Of a stretch of 64,000 nt of DNA, positions 23,135-33,389 are shown in pieces; within the stretch, counting starts at the first letter, position 1; the number at the start of each line of letters is the position of its first letter. The position numbers and the translations under genes are program-made. The notes beneath the pieces are model-generated. The model was given only the letters and a program-made list of their open reading frames with translations. It had not been told where the DNA came from and searched no databases. Source of the stretch: Neurospora crassa OR74A (lineage: Eukaryota > Ascomycota > Sordariomycetes > Sordariales > Sordariaceae); contig NC_026501.1 in assembly GCF_000182925.2 (NCBI RefSeq), positions 1,054,001 through 1,118,000 of the forward strand, written 5' to 3'.

Positions 23135-24124
23135 GGAGTTAGGTTTAGGTGTCGCATGGTTCTTTTAGGTTTGTTGTAGGATTGAACGTCGTAAGAAAAA
23201 AAAAACGAGGTCCCGGCCAGGAAAGATGAAGAGAGGAATTTGCGGGGCTGGTTTAAAATGGAGAAAAAAAATGGAAACCACCAAGCCTTCAGCGAGCAAC
23301 AAGAAAAAAAGATAAAGATTCACAATGAAGATATATATAAGACAAATAAGCAGTCCGATGCAGAGCCAATGTCTCGGGAAGTTCTCGATAGTCTGAACAA
23401 TAGCATCTTCAGCTTTTGGGTCATGTGTGACGGAGTGAAGTCCGCCCCTCCATGATTTAGCGTTTGTCTGGGCTAAGTAACTTTACTGCGTATGACGAAG
23501 AAGCATGGATCTTGCGAACCGGTACACATACCCGTTTCACGCCTATGTACTTGTCTATACACGTGTAGATGAAAAGCGCCCCGATAGGTGCGCCGTTTTT
23601 GGGGAGAGTGTGTGTTGGTCTCAACTTGGAGAGATTGTGGACTGACCGTTCTCAGAATCAGACGACTACGGAGACTGAGGTTCAGATTTGAGTTGACGAT
23701 TCCACCGAGTTAAACACTGGGTGTTTATGATTGTATAATCAGGGATTGGACATTCGAATGTGTGACTTGTAACCAAGTTGAGGACTTTCTTTTTTGAACC
23801 GGCGGTCCCAATTTGGCAAGCTCAACAAAGTTGTTGGATTGTGAGCCTGGTGTCTGCGAATCGTCGCGACGCAAGCGCAAGGCGGTAGAAGACTGAGGTC
23901 ATTTTCGCGCAGTGACAAGGCGGCAAGTGGTACAATTCAACCTCCCATTTCGCCATAAAATCCAAAACGCCTACCAATGCTGATACTTGTATTCCACCCA
24001 TGGCCTATAGGCCCTAATTTTCGCCCTCTTTCCAATCGTACACCTGATTATCCTCGCTTCCGTGATCTCAACCTGTTGTGGTATGGTGTAGGTTTAATGC
24101 CTTGTATCCGTCGTGTCGGCTCGA
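23135..24124. other. intergenic: phosphatase promoter, PET191 3' flank
   Basis: A-rich runs (about 23196-23310) sit just upstream of the proposed first exon of the phosphatase gene. No gene is supported in the remainder. Confidence 0.45.
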
Positions 24125-24605
24125 TCACTTCTTGTTCGCCGCGGCAGCAGCCTCCTCTCTGAACTTCTGGTTCTCCAACTCTCTCCAGTCCGGCTCGGCC
24201 GAGTTGTTGCCATCCGTGACGCCCTTGCCGCCAGCAAAGGCCGACTTGCCGGCATACAACTGGTAGCCCTCGCCTGATTGCTCAGTCTCCTGTAGCTTCT
24301 GGAAGGTGATGGGCTGGTTGCCGCGGAATCGCTTGCGCATGTCGATCATGCCTCGCCTGCAGTCACCAAAAGCTCTCTTGAACTGCTGGCATTGGGTCGG
24401 GAGGGTGTCGACGAGCGGAGGACGGAGGCAGTCGGCGGCCGAGTTTCTGTGAACCATGACACATTCCGACTCCTGGAGGCATTGCGCCAGGGCGGCACCT
24501 GGAGGAGGGGGCGCAGTTAGCGGTTTATTTGGACAAAGCAAAGCAAAGCAAAACAAAACAAAGGGCCATTGGTAACTTACGGATCTCTTTACATGAGCTC
24601 GGCAT
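24125..24605 (-). CDS. pet191: cytochrome c oxidase assembly factor PET191/COA5
   Basis: Intermembrane-space factor needed for cytochrome c oxidase assembly; 132 residues. Exon 1 is 24605-24581 (eight codons plus one base) and exon 2 is 24498-24125; the intron has a GTAAGT donor and a CCAG acceptor. The junction gives MPSSCKEIRAALAQC, the canonical PET191 start. Twin CX9C pairs are complete: CKEIRAALAQC and CQQFKRAFGDC, with extra cysteines at SECVM and DCLRPP as in the family, followed by the hallmark RRGMIDMRKRFRGNQPI. The C-terminal 60 residues form a hydrophilic, Ala/Lys-rich fungal extension. It is divergent from the lipase gene. Confidence 0.94.
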
Positions 24606-25674
24606 GGTGACTGCGTTCTGCGATGGTTGGACTGGGAAACTGGGGCGGCAAGCGAGGGACGGCGATCGGAACTCCAATGTCCAGAATGCCCGGGGCAGAA
24701 TCCCATCGCTAGGGTGCGCTAGTCGCGGGGCCGAACGGGTTGTTCTGAAAGTGCAGGAGCGTAGGGCACAAACCGGCCTGTGCACTTACTTACACAAGCA
24801 GGGGTTCGACAATTCCATTGGTCGGGCATTCAGTTGAGGTCGGTTCTTCTTTTTTTCGTTTCTTGTCTTCACTCTAAACATTGACATCGCATGCCACGGT
24901 TCCTAGCTCGAGCGAGCCTCGAGAAATTACCTACACAAAGGCGAATGGATGGTCTATCATCCCGTCCGAGTCCATCAAAGTCTTGAATGACCAAGTACCT
25001 ACCTGCTGCGTACAGTCCACCACGTATAAAGTGTGCGGGTACACCAGATCCAAGATCTCTCAGCTCTAGTCTAGGTAGGCTTTGTGCACCCATAACCCCA
25101 GGAGCTAGGTAAGGACCCCTCCTTGATCGCCAGGTCCTCCATCGCCCACTGACATGGGATCGAACACAGCAACCGGGTCTGGGTCACATCTCGCATGGTT
25201 AGTCATCTTCCAATATTCATGCTAAACGGTGCTTCAAAACCAGGAGCCAATGGCCAGACCAAGAACACTTTAAGAGAATGAATCGTTCACATGAAGATGC
25301 TTCAGAGTCCTCGCATTTGCATGTGACCCTAGGTGACATTGTGACATCACATTGGTTCAAACTACAGTACCCCTTCTCGATCTTTTGCCGCCTTTTTTTT
25401 TCTTCCCCCTCTTCTTCTCCTATCACCAACCGACCAGCAACTTCCTGACCCCATACATTATACTTATACAATAATCTCCCATTGATCGTTGGTGGCACAT
25501 CTGTCTTGTACTTATACGCCTTCGCACAGTCCAGACTTGGACAGTCCCCATTCATTATACTATCCTATTCTTGACCAGGGGCTGTTATAGCACATCTATA
25601 GCTATCGATCGCTTCAGCCCCCTATTTTACCTGACCCTGCGCCAATGAGGGTATAGTTGCCGAAAGCCGCCAAA
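24606..25674. promoter_or_regulatory. divergent promoter region, PET191 / lipase
   Basis: About 1.07 kb between head-to-head genes. It has several TACCTA/TAGGTA elements (about 24926, 24992, 25072, 25104) and a C/T tract (about 25390-25420). No gene is supported. Confidence 0.45.
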
Positions 25675-28058
25675 ATGCCAGTTCCGTTTCTCGGGCGACT
25701 CGATGTGTGAGACATGCCTCTGTTTCCCCTACCTGACCATCCCGTATTTCGGTGCACTTCGTCTAACGTCTTATCTCGTTTCCAACAGCACCGAGTATGT
25801 TGCGCTTATCGGGTCCTTCTTTCTCGTGGGATTCGAGGCCCTCATTCGTGTTCTGACGCTTGCCCTGCCTAACACCCTAATAACCCTTTTCTACCGGTTA
25901 TCGAGACGACTGTTCAACAGATGGACAACACCAGCACAGAAGCGGGCCGAGGAGAGGAGGCAGCGTATGTGACAATCACTCAATTCCTTGAGCCTTTGTC
26001 GGATCGTCGCGCAAGAAACTAACACTGTCCGATGTGTACAGCCGTCTCTGAAGCCGTCCGAAACGCCTCCGATTTTGTCGATCTCTGCGCCCTATTCGGA
26101 TACACCGCAGAAGAGCATGTTGTGCAGACTAAGGATGGATATCTGCTCGGTCTGCACCGGTTGGCTTACAAGAAGGGCGAGGAGGATACAAAGGTCAACC
26201 GAGGACCGAATAGCATCAAGAAGCGCGTTGTCTACCTACATCACGGCCTGCTGATGAACAGCGAGGTTTGGGTCTGTCTAACGGACGAGCAAAGATGCTT
26301 GCCCTTTGTGCTTGTTGAGCGCGGCTTTGATGTCTGGGTACGTTCGTCTGCCCTTACTATGGCTGGGAAAACAACTGACAAAAGCTTACCTTTCAGTTCG
26401 GAAACAACCGCGGCAACAAGTACTCCAAAAAGTCCGTCCACTGTTCGCCCATGTCGCAAAGATTCTGGAACTTCTCGATCGACGAGTTCGCCTTCCACGA
26501 TATCCCTGACAGCATTAGCTACATTTTGGAGACCACGGGCCAACCGTCCTTGTCCTACATTGGTTTCTCTCAGGGCACAGCCCAAGCTTTTGCTAGTCTG
26601 TCCATCCACCCGAAGCTCAACGACCAGGTCAACGTCTTTATCGCTCTTGCTCCAGCCATGTCCCCGGCCGGCCTATCCAACGGCATTGTGGACGCCCTCG
26701 TCAAGGCATCACCGCAGGTGTTATTCTTGCTTTTCGGAAGACGCTCTATTCTGAGTTCGGCAACCATGTGGCAATCGATTCTCTACCCACCCATCTTTGC
26801 GAAGCTCATCGACATGGGACTCAGCTTTCTCTTCAACTGGAAGACCCAGAACATCAGCACCTCGCAGAAGCTTGCCGCATACCCGCATCTTTACTCATTC
26901 ACAAGTACCAAGTCGGTCGTCCACTGGTTCCAGATTATCCGCACCAAGTCCTTTCAGATGTTCGATGACGATGTGCAGCCCCCGCTCATGCTATCCACCA
27001 GCAGCAAGTACACGAAAGTCGCCAAGTATCCCACCCGCAACATCAAGACTCCTATTGTTCTCGTCTACGGCGGCATCGATTCGCTCGTAGACATCAAAGT
27101 CATGCTTCGCGAACTGCCAACCCAGACGGTGGCCACCGAGATCCCCCATTACGAACACCTCGATTTTCTCTGGGCCCGTGACGTTGACGCCCAAGTCTTC
27201 CAGCACGTCTTTGATGCACTCGAAAGTTTCACCGGAGCCGAACACACCAAGGAAGAATACGAACGCTACCGCAGCGCCCGACATGTCAGCCTGAGCGCCA
27301 GTAACTCCTTGAGACGCTTCAAGCCCAACAAGAATGGTGATAACATGGCTGTCGACAGTGACGTCAGCACTGCCGTGGCTGGGAGTGTCCATGATGGCGA
27401 GGAGCAATTTATTGATGCCGACGAGCGCCAGGAACGGTTGGGTCAGATCGAAGCACCGCATCAAGCGCGCGAAAGCCCCCTTACGACTTCTGTTGGCAGC
27501 CTCAGCAGCACTTCTGGTTCCAAGCTCGGAGGCAATATTCTTAGGAGACCGAACTCGAGGCCGACGAGCCCCATGTATCCCGGGTCCTTGGATACGCGCT
27601 TTGAAAACGGCTCGAGAGCCGAGTCGCCGTCGGACAGAAGTCCCGACTCCGAATATGTAGGTGCATTACCTTCAGTTACGCCGCCCAAGAGGACTGGAAC
27701 GGGCGCGAGCCAGATGAGTCTGAACTCGCTCAGGGCTGGGAAGGGGATCAGTCTTGGTGCTAGTGAGTCTCCTTGATTCTGCGTGCAAGCGTGCGAGCGT
27801 GTTTGTATGTTTTTTATGCTTCTGATGGTTCTTCTTCTCCCTTTTTTTTATTATATATGGGGTGTATGTTGATGCAGTTCGAGTTGCATTATACAAGAGC
27901 TGGATACTAATCGCGGAACTTCCTTACGACATTTAGGCAGGGCAGTAGGTGGTGTTACTACGAGTGGTGCTGAGGTTCCACTTGCTGCTTTGACGGGAGG
28001 GAGCTCGGATGAAGCTGGGACGTTAAGGAACTGGAGGAAGAGTCCGATCAAGAGGTAG
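25675..28058 (+). CDS. acid lipase / steryl ester hydrolase family (TGL1/YEH-like), membrane-anchored
   Basis: Alpha/beta-hydrolase of 663 residues that probably cleaves sterol esters or related lipids at lipid droplets or membranes. Five exons: 25675-25706, 25789-25964, 26042-26337, 26397-27762 and 27937-28058. The ATG has the context CCAAAATGCC. A hydrophobic anchor covers about residues 14-48 (VALIGSFFLVGFEALIRVL). The ab-hydrolase-associated lipase segment shows GYTAEEHVVQTKDGYLLGLHR and HHGLLMNSEVWV, then the nucleophile GFSQG (Ser226), a likely acid in VYGGIDSLVD (Asp396) and the histidine in HYEHLDFLW (His422). The C-terminal 230 residues are Ser/Arg-rich and disordered-looking. The last intron (GTGAGT/TTTAG) is inferred because the frame continues cleanly to RNWRKSPIKR; reading through it gives a stop at 27774. 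Confidence 0.9.
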
Positions 28059-28464
28059 TACCTTGGGAGCCGGGGCTACAGCCGGAGCGACAGTGGATCG
28101 TGGAATTTGCTTGGTGCAGGTGACCATGGCTGCCGGGTGGCATACACAGTAGTGGTAATCACAATGTTGAACATGATGAATGAGGGCAAATAGCAGCGAC
28201 GTAGAATTGTACAGTATCTCTAATCATGCATTTCAACTGCCTGATCACCATGCCCTCCCTCTCTCCATGACTCGCCTGCATTCCTCGGTGCTGCTCGCTT
28301 TTATAGTCTTCGCTATTGAACAGACGAAAGTCACCGCCGTCAGCAGGTTAACATATTTGTCATATGCTACTCTCAACTTTGCTGTCGATGATGGGTTTAC
28401 TACAACACCACATAACAGATAACCACCATACTAGCTCTCGCTCGCCGAAATGATTTCCCCTTGC
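28059..28464. other. convergent 3' region, lipase / DUF7704
   Basis: Non-coding 3' flanks of two convergent genes. Nothing else is recognised. Confidence 0.5.
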
Positions 28465-29178
28465 TCACTCCGTCTTCTTGGCCCCCTTCACAACCCTCGG
28501 CATATCCGGCCCAAACAGCCCCAGTAGATAAGCCGATCTCGTCAGGAACAAGAACATCTGCACACTCCTTCATCAGCAATCATCACTCATCGTCTGATAA
28601 TCCCAATGTATTGCCCCTTCAAGCCATGTAAAATAAAAAAAACGATACTCATACCAAAAAAAAACAAAAAAAAGAAGAAAAAAAGGAAAAAAAAAAAAAG
28701 AAAGAAAGGTTCAGAAAAAACTCACAGTAACTCCCAGATTCCCCCAAGTCATGGCATTCCACCCGCTCACATCCATCGTCCCCTCCCATCGCAGGGCCTC
28801 CGCCGTGATCATCATGTGCCCCAGATCCGCTACCCACAAAGCAATCAGGTAGTTTTTGACGACTCTGATCTCGGAAGAAGAGTACAGCACGCCTACCCCG
28901 ACAAGAAAGGCGAGGAAATACATGTTACCTAGTTGGCGGGTGGTGGTGCGGCTGGCGGTGGGATAGGCGATTAGAGGTGAAGAGGAGGAGAGTTGTTCGT
29001 GGGTGAACCAATCGGGGGAGAGGATGGCGGGGAGAAAGCCGGATAGTCTGCGTGGGGAGGTGTTAGTGTTTCTATCTGAGAGTGAAATGTGATGAGAAGG
29101 AGCGAAGTATGCATACAGTGAGAGAGGTTCGAATTTGGTAAAGACAAAGCGTGGGAAAGGGGGTAGTTGGGAGGCCAT
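28465..29178 (-). CDS. small multi-pass membrane protein, DUF7704-like
   Basis: A 158-residue protein with about four hydrophobic helices, resembling fungal DUF7704-type proteins of unknown function. Three exons: 29178-29117, 29047-28726 and 28557-28465, with donors GTATGC and GTGAGT and acceptors GCAG and GCAG. The family-like pattern includes SGFLPAILSPDWF, the membrane segment LGNMYFLAFLVGVGVLY, and KNYLIALWVADLGHMMITA. The last exon adds MFLFLTRSAYLLGLFG and a Lys-rich tail ending KGAKKTE. Intron 2 contains a long A/G tract (28647-28707). It shares its upstream region with VMS1. Family assignment is from memory of the pattern. Confidence 0.75.
28647..28707. repeat. polypurine tract inside an intron
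   Basis: About 60 bases of A with scattered G on the plus strand (a T/C tract in the transcript), within intron 2 of the DUF7704-like gene. Confidence 0.85.
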
Positions 29179-30287
29179 TTTGTTTATTTTAGGGAAGGGG
29201 GGAATGTGTACGGGTGACGGTGAGTGAGGATGAATAAACAATGCAACAAGCTACACAGGGCCACGCGAGGTAATGCTTTCTGGAAGTGAAGAAAATGTAA
29301 GATGAGAGAGGTGTCGTGATGTAGTCCGACGCTTAATGTCTATTCTCGTGGTGTCAATGTTTCGCGGACAACAAAACTATCCGTCGCCTCGTCCCCTTGC
29401 TGTTGTCCATCAGGGTCCTCCTCTTTTTGATTGTTGTTCAGGGTAGGCAGCATCCAAGCGAGAAGACGAGTGGAACAACTGCACTTGGCATTTCTTGGAT
29501 CCAGTCGCTCTAGATTGTATTCTTCCTTTTTGGAACCGGAACCTACCATATTATTTGATCCGCTCTTGTACGTTCTTCACTTGCATCGCGCTGAAACAGG
29601 CGTCGTATGCATTGCACATATCGAAGTCCGTTTACCATGCGGCATCAATTTACCGGTAGTGCGTTGAAAAATGCTCGAGACTGAGACGCAGCGTCCGATG
29701 AATCTCAAGGAGACAAGAATTAGGTCGACAAGCCGGTCAGGGTTAGGGCTCAGCCGGACAACAAATGAAAGGTACCTCGCGGCTCGCAGTACATATACTT
29801 GTGTCGACCCCGTTGGGCAACGCCTTGAAAAAATTTCTCTTCTTTTCCAAATATTTTCGGATTTTCATGAGAGAGCCCACAAAGAGCAAGACAGTTACAA
29901 ACAGTATCGCTTTGGTTACTGGAGCTTGTGGCGGTGCGCTAGGGTCAAACTGTGACTTCGATCGGATCGGTAGAGGTACGTCACCCGAGATGACTCTTAT
30001 CGGCCAACGATGTCTAGCGCGATAAAGAATGCCCCACTGATGCTTGCCAGGGAACTTCACAGTTGACGTCTCATAGCTTTCAAGCCCGTCACGGCCAACA
30101 TCAACATCAACATTAGCATCGAACGGTGACCCGACAATTTGCAAACAAGGTTTATAACAGAGAGGCGCCCCATTCTCAACCACTCGCCGTTACAAAAACT
30201 TTTTGCTTCCACTCATCACCAGAAGCAGCCATCGTTCCCTCTCCCAGACGCCAGTAACGCTCACCTTTCCTCATCACATTCGACAAT
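29179..30287. promoter_or_regulatory. divergent promoter region, DUF7704 / VMS1
   Basis: About 1.1 kb between head-to-head genes. It contains a telobox-like GGGTTAGGG near 29740. No supported gene. Confidence 0.45.
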
Positions 30288-32237
30288 ATGGCCAGCAAAC
30301 AGGAAGACCTCCAGCGGAGGCCCGTCTATCTATACGACATCGACGCCGACATCCTGAACACGGTCGCCCTCAAGTCAGATGCGGACATTACAGCCGAGCC
30401 AGTCAACGAAACCGCCAAGCAGACAATCGATACCACAGCATCTGAGCCCACCGCATCGGGGTCGCAAGCCAGCTGTTCACTATGCAGCCTCAAGTTCGAC
30501 AACGTCCAGGAACAACGAAGTCACTTGAAGACCGATTTTCACCATTACAACCTGAAACAGAAACTCAACGGTCTTTCCCCAGTAACCGAGGCCAAGTTTG
30601 AGGAGCTCGTCAACAATCTCGACGAAAGCATTTCAGGTTCCGACTCTTCAGACAGCGAGGATGAAGAAGAGGGGCAGGACAAGGATACGAATATGTTATC
30701 TGCCCTCCTGAAGAAGCAGGCCAACATTGTAGAAAAGATGACAAAGGAGGGTGGCGATGATGGTGAGAATGACGGGGAAAAAGTGAAGTCGTCAAACGGG
30801 TCGCAACCATTGCTCTGGTTCAGCTCCCCGAAGTTACCCGAGAACTCTTATTATGGCGTCTACAAAGCCATGTTCACCCCAGAAGAGCTGAAGAAGGAGG
30901 ACGCTATTATGGATGCTATCAAGTCCAGGCAACTGGCACCCATCACCATGGGCAAACCGCCAAAGGACGCCAACGATATCCCACCAAATTACACTGGCAA
31001 GCACATCTTCATGTGCATGATTGGCGGTGGACACTTTGCCGCTATGGTTGTCTCGCTAAACCCACGGAAGACGAAGCATGGAACAACCGGACCCCTCAAC
31101 AAGGAAGCCGTCGTCCTAGTGCACAAGACCTTCCACAGATACACCACTCGTCGCAAGCAGGGTGGTTCGCAATCCGCCAACGACAACGCCAAAGGCGCCG
31201 CCCACTCAGCCGGTGCTAACCTTCGTCGGTACAACGAGCAGGCTCTCGTCGAGGATGTTCGCGGGCTGTTGGCCGAATGGAAGGGACTTATCGACACATC
31301 CGATCTGCTCTTCATCCGCGCCACCGGCTTAACCAACAGGAGGACATTGTTCGGCCCTTACGACGGACAGGTCCTGCGGGCGAACGACCCCCGCATTCGT
31401 GGTTTCCCATTTATGACCCGGAGAGCTACCCAGAACGAGCTGATGCGCGCCTTCATCGAGCTTACCAGGCTGAAAGTACGACAGATCGTCCCCGAGGCAG
31501 CCGCTCCGACTACCGAGTCACCGAAGAGACCGAAGAGCCCTAAGCCGGCTGCGGCTTCGAAACCAAAACTTTCAGAAGAAGAGGAGACGCTCCTTTTGCA
31601 CACCCAACAGATCCAGGCCCTGGTCAAGCGCTCAAAGGTGCCCGCCCTTCTATCCTACCTCAGCACAAACGACATCTCCCTCAAGGAATTCCGCTTTTTC
31701 CCAGCAGACCACCACACTCCAACGCCGCTTCACCTGGCCGCATCCCAAAACTCGGCGCCGCTTGTGACCGGTCTCCTCACCCGCGCCGGCGCGGACCCTA
31801 CCATCCCTAACGGCGACGGTAGGACTGCCTTCGAGCTTGCTGGCGACCGCGCCACCCGCGACGCTTTCCGCGTTGCCCGCTCGGAGCTTGGTGAGGAAGC
31901 ATGGGATTGGGAAGCCGCCGGGGTCCCCGTCGCGCTATCGCGGGACGAGGCATTGAAGAGGACGGAGAGGGAAAAGAATGAAGCGAAAGAGAAGGAGGAT
32001 CAGAGAAGGAAGGCTGAGGAGGAGAGGCTGAAAAAGGAGGGACCAAAGGTTGATGCGACGAAGAATGGGAAGAAGGCTGGTGGCAGTGTGTTGGCGGCTG
32101 CGATGAAGCTGACGCCGCAGGAACGAAGGGAAGAGGAGGCGAAGGGGTTGACGCCAGAAATGAAGATGAGGCTGGAGAGGGAGAGGAGAGCGAGGGCGGC
32201 GGAGGAGAGGATTAGGCGGCTGCAAGGTGGGCAGTAA
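30288..32237 (+). CDS. vms1: VMS1/ANKZF1 peptidyl-tRNA release factor
   Basis: Intronless 649-residue Vms1. Homologues release nascent chains from stalled 60S subunits in ribosome-associated quality control, protecting mitochondria, and bind Cdc48. In order: an Arg-rich N-terminus; a C2H2 zinc finger with Cys63, Cys66, His79 and His85; the VLRF1 (release-factor-like) domain about residues 190-400, including HIFMCMIGGGHFAAMVV and RRKQGGSQSANDNAKG, with the putative catalytic glutamine at 295; ankyrin repeats about 480-560 (PTPLHLAASQNSAPLVTGLL); then a Lys/Glu coiled coil. It ends with an Arg/Ala helix (RRARAAEERIRRLQ) matching the VCP-interacting motif. All expected parts are present. Confidence 0.95.
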   Translation: MASKQEDLQRRPVYLYDIDADILNTVALKSDADITAEPVNETAKQTIDTTASEPTASGSQASCSLCSLKFDNVQEQRSHLKTDFHHYNLKQKLNGLSPVTEAKFEELVNNLDESISGSDSSDSEDEEEGQDKDTNMLSALLKKQANIVEKMTKEGGDDGENDGEKVKSSNGSQPLLWFSSPKLPENSYYGVYKAMFTPEELKKEDAIMDAIKSRQLAPITMGKPPKDANDIPPNYTGKHIFMCMIGGGHFAAMVVSLNPRKTKHGTTGPLNKEAVVLVHKTFHRYTTRRKQGGSQSANDNAKGAAHSAGANLRRYNEQALVEDVRGLLAEWKGLIDTSDLLFIRATGLTNRRTLFGPYDGQVLRANDPRIRGFPFMTRRATQNELMRAFIELTRLKVRQIVPEAAAPTTESPKRPKSPKPAAASKPKLSEEEETLLLHTQQIQALVKRSKVPALLSYLSTNDISLKEFRFFPADHHTPTPLHLAASQNSAPLVTGLLTRAGADPTIPNGDGRTAFELAGDRATRDAFRVARSELGEEAWDWEAAGVPVALSRDEALKRTEREKNEAKEKEDQRRKAEEERLKKEGPKVDATKNGKKAGGSVLAAAMKLTPQERREEEAKGLTPEMKMRLERERRARAAEERIRRLQGGQ

Positions 32238-33389
32238 GTCTAACGTGTGAAGCTGGTGCTAGAGGGGGTGGGTAAGATGAGGGAAAATGTCATGGACACT
32301 TTACGATTGCATCTAGGGTATACCAATGTCAAAGCGTTGCCAACGTATGACTCAGTTTGAGGTGAATGGAATTGACTCCCTCTGCCCATCATTATCGGCA
32401 ACCTTTGGTCAACCAATGAATAATTGATCATGAGCAATTAATTGGGCATGATTCATGGAACAGGTGAGCAAGCCATGCTATTTTAGGGCGATTTCGGCTT
32501 ATATATAAGATGGGTCCCCAGCCTAAACGTATCTCAGGGTAAGAAGTAGGGCATTGGGGATGGTCTCAATCATCATTGAAGCAAAAAATGAACATCATGT
32601 CTATATTTCGCCCTTACAAGACTACTCCTACAACGACAAGCATGAAACTAAAAACAATGCGAAATCTTCCTGGTCTTAAACTATCTGGTGTAAGCTAAAC
32701 ATTGCCTTCATAGTTTATTTTCTTCGAAATATTGCGAGCGAACAACACATCAACAGATCGAAGATTACCTATTTTCATTTAACCGAACGTCTGCTCTGTT
32801 AGTATTCGACTTGTGTCGCTAATATTTCGAGAAGAGTCCCTTAAGTCTGGATAGATGACGGGAAGATATACTCCTATCAAGGTTCCGATCATCAGGTATA
32901 GCCATATTTTACAAAGCGTTGAGTGTCAGTTCTCGCCGTTCTTGGGTTCGCTCTTGTTTTTGCGAATTTACTTCATTGAAGCGTATCTGATGCATCACGA
33001 TGGCTAAAAGCACGTTTCCTGACCTGACTGATCCAAAATCACTGGGATACCCAATTCTCAAGGATGCAACTGATGAAGGATCAGGAGCCGGGGATTAAAT
33101 CTCGGTCGGATGTACGATTGAAGACTTCAGGTTGTCTTCGTATCGTCCCATTCACTGAACCCCGTGCCTTTCATCACGCAATAACAAACGGCTGGAGATG
33201 GCTCACCGGTTACACTCTCGCTCGAACGACTGTATAAAGTCGACTCCTCGAGATTTCCAGTTGTCTCAATTCGTTTCCTCCTTCACTAATCTCTAGATCT
33301 ACACGCTTTTGACACTCGCCTAGTCCATCGACTCCTCCATTACACACCTTCAACCAACAATAACCAGTCATCCTTTCACCCACATCACA
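32238..33389. other. intergenic region with TATA-like element
   Basis: VMS1 3' flank and upstream region of the next gene. A strong TATA-like TTATATATAAG at about 32499-32509 is not followed by an obvious ORF. From 33240 to 33389 the DNA is C/T- and CA-rich, like a fungal leader. Confidence 0.45.
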
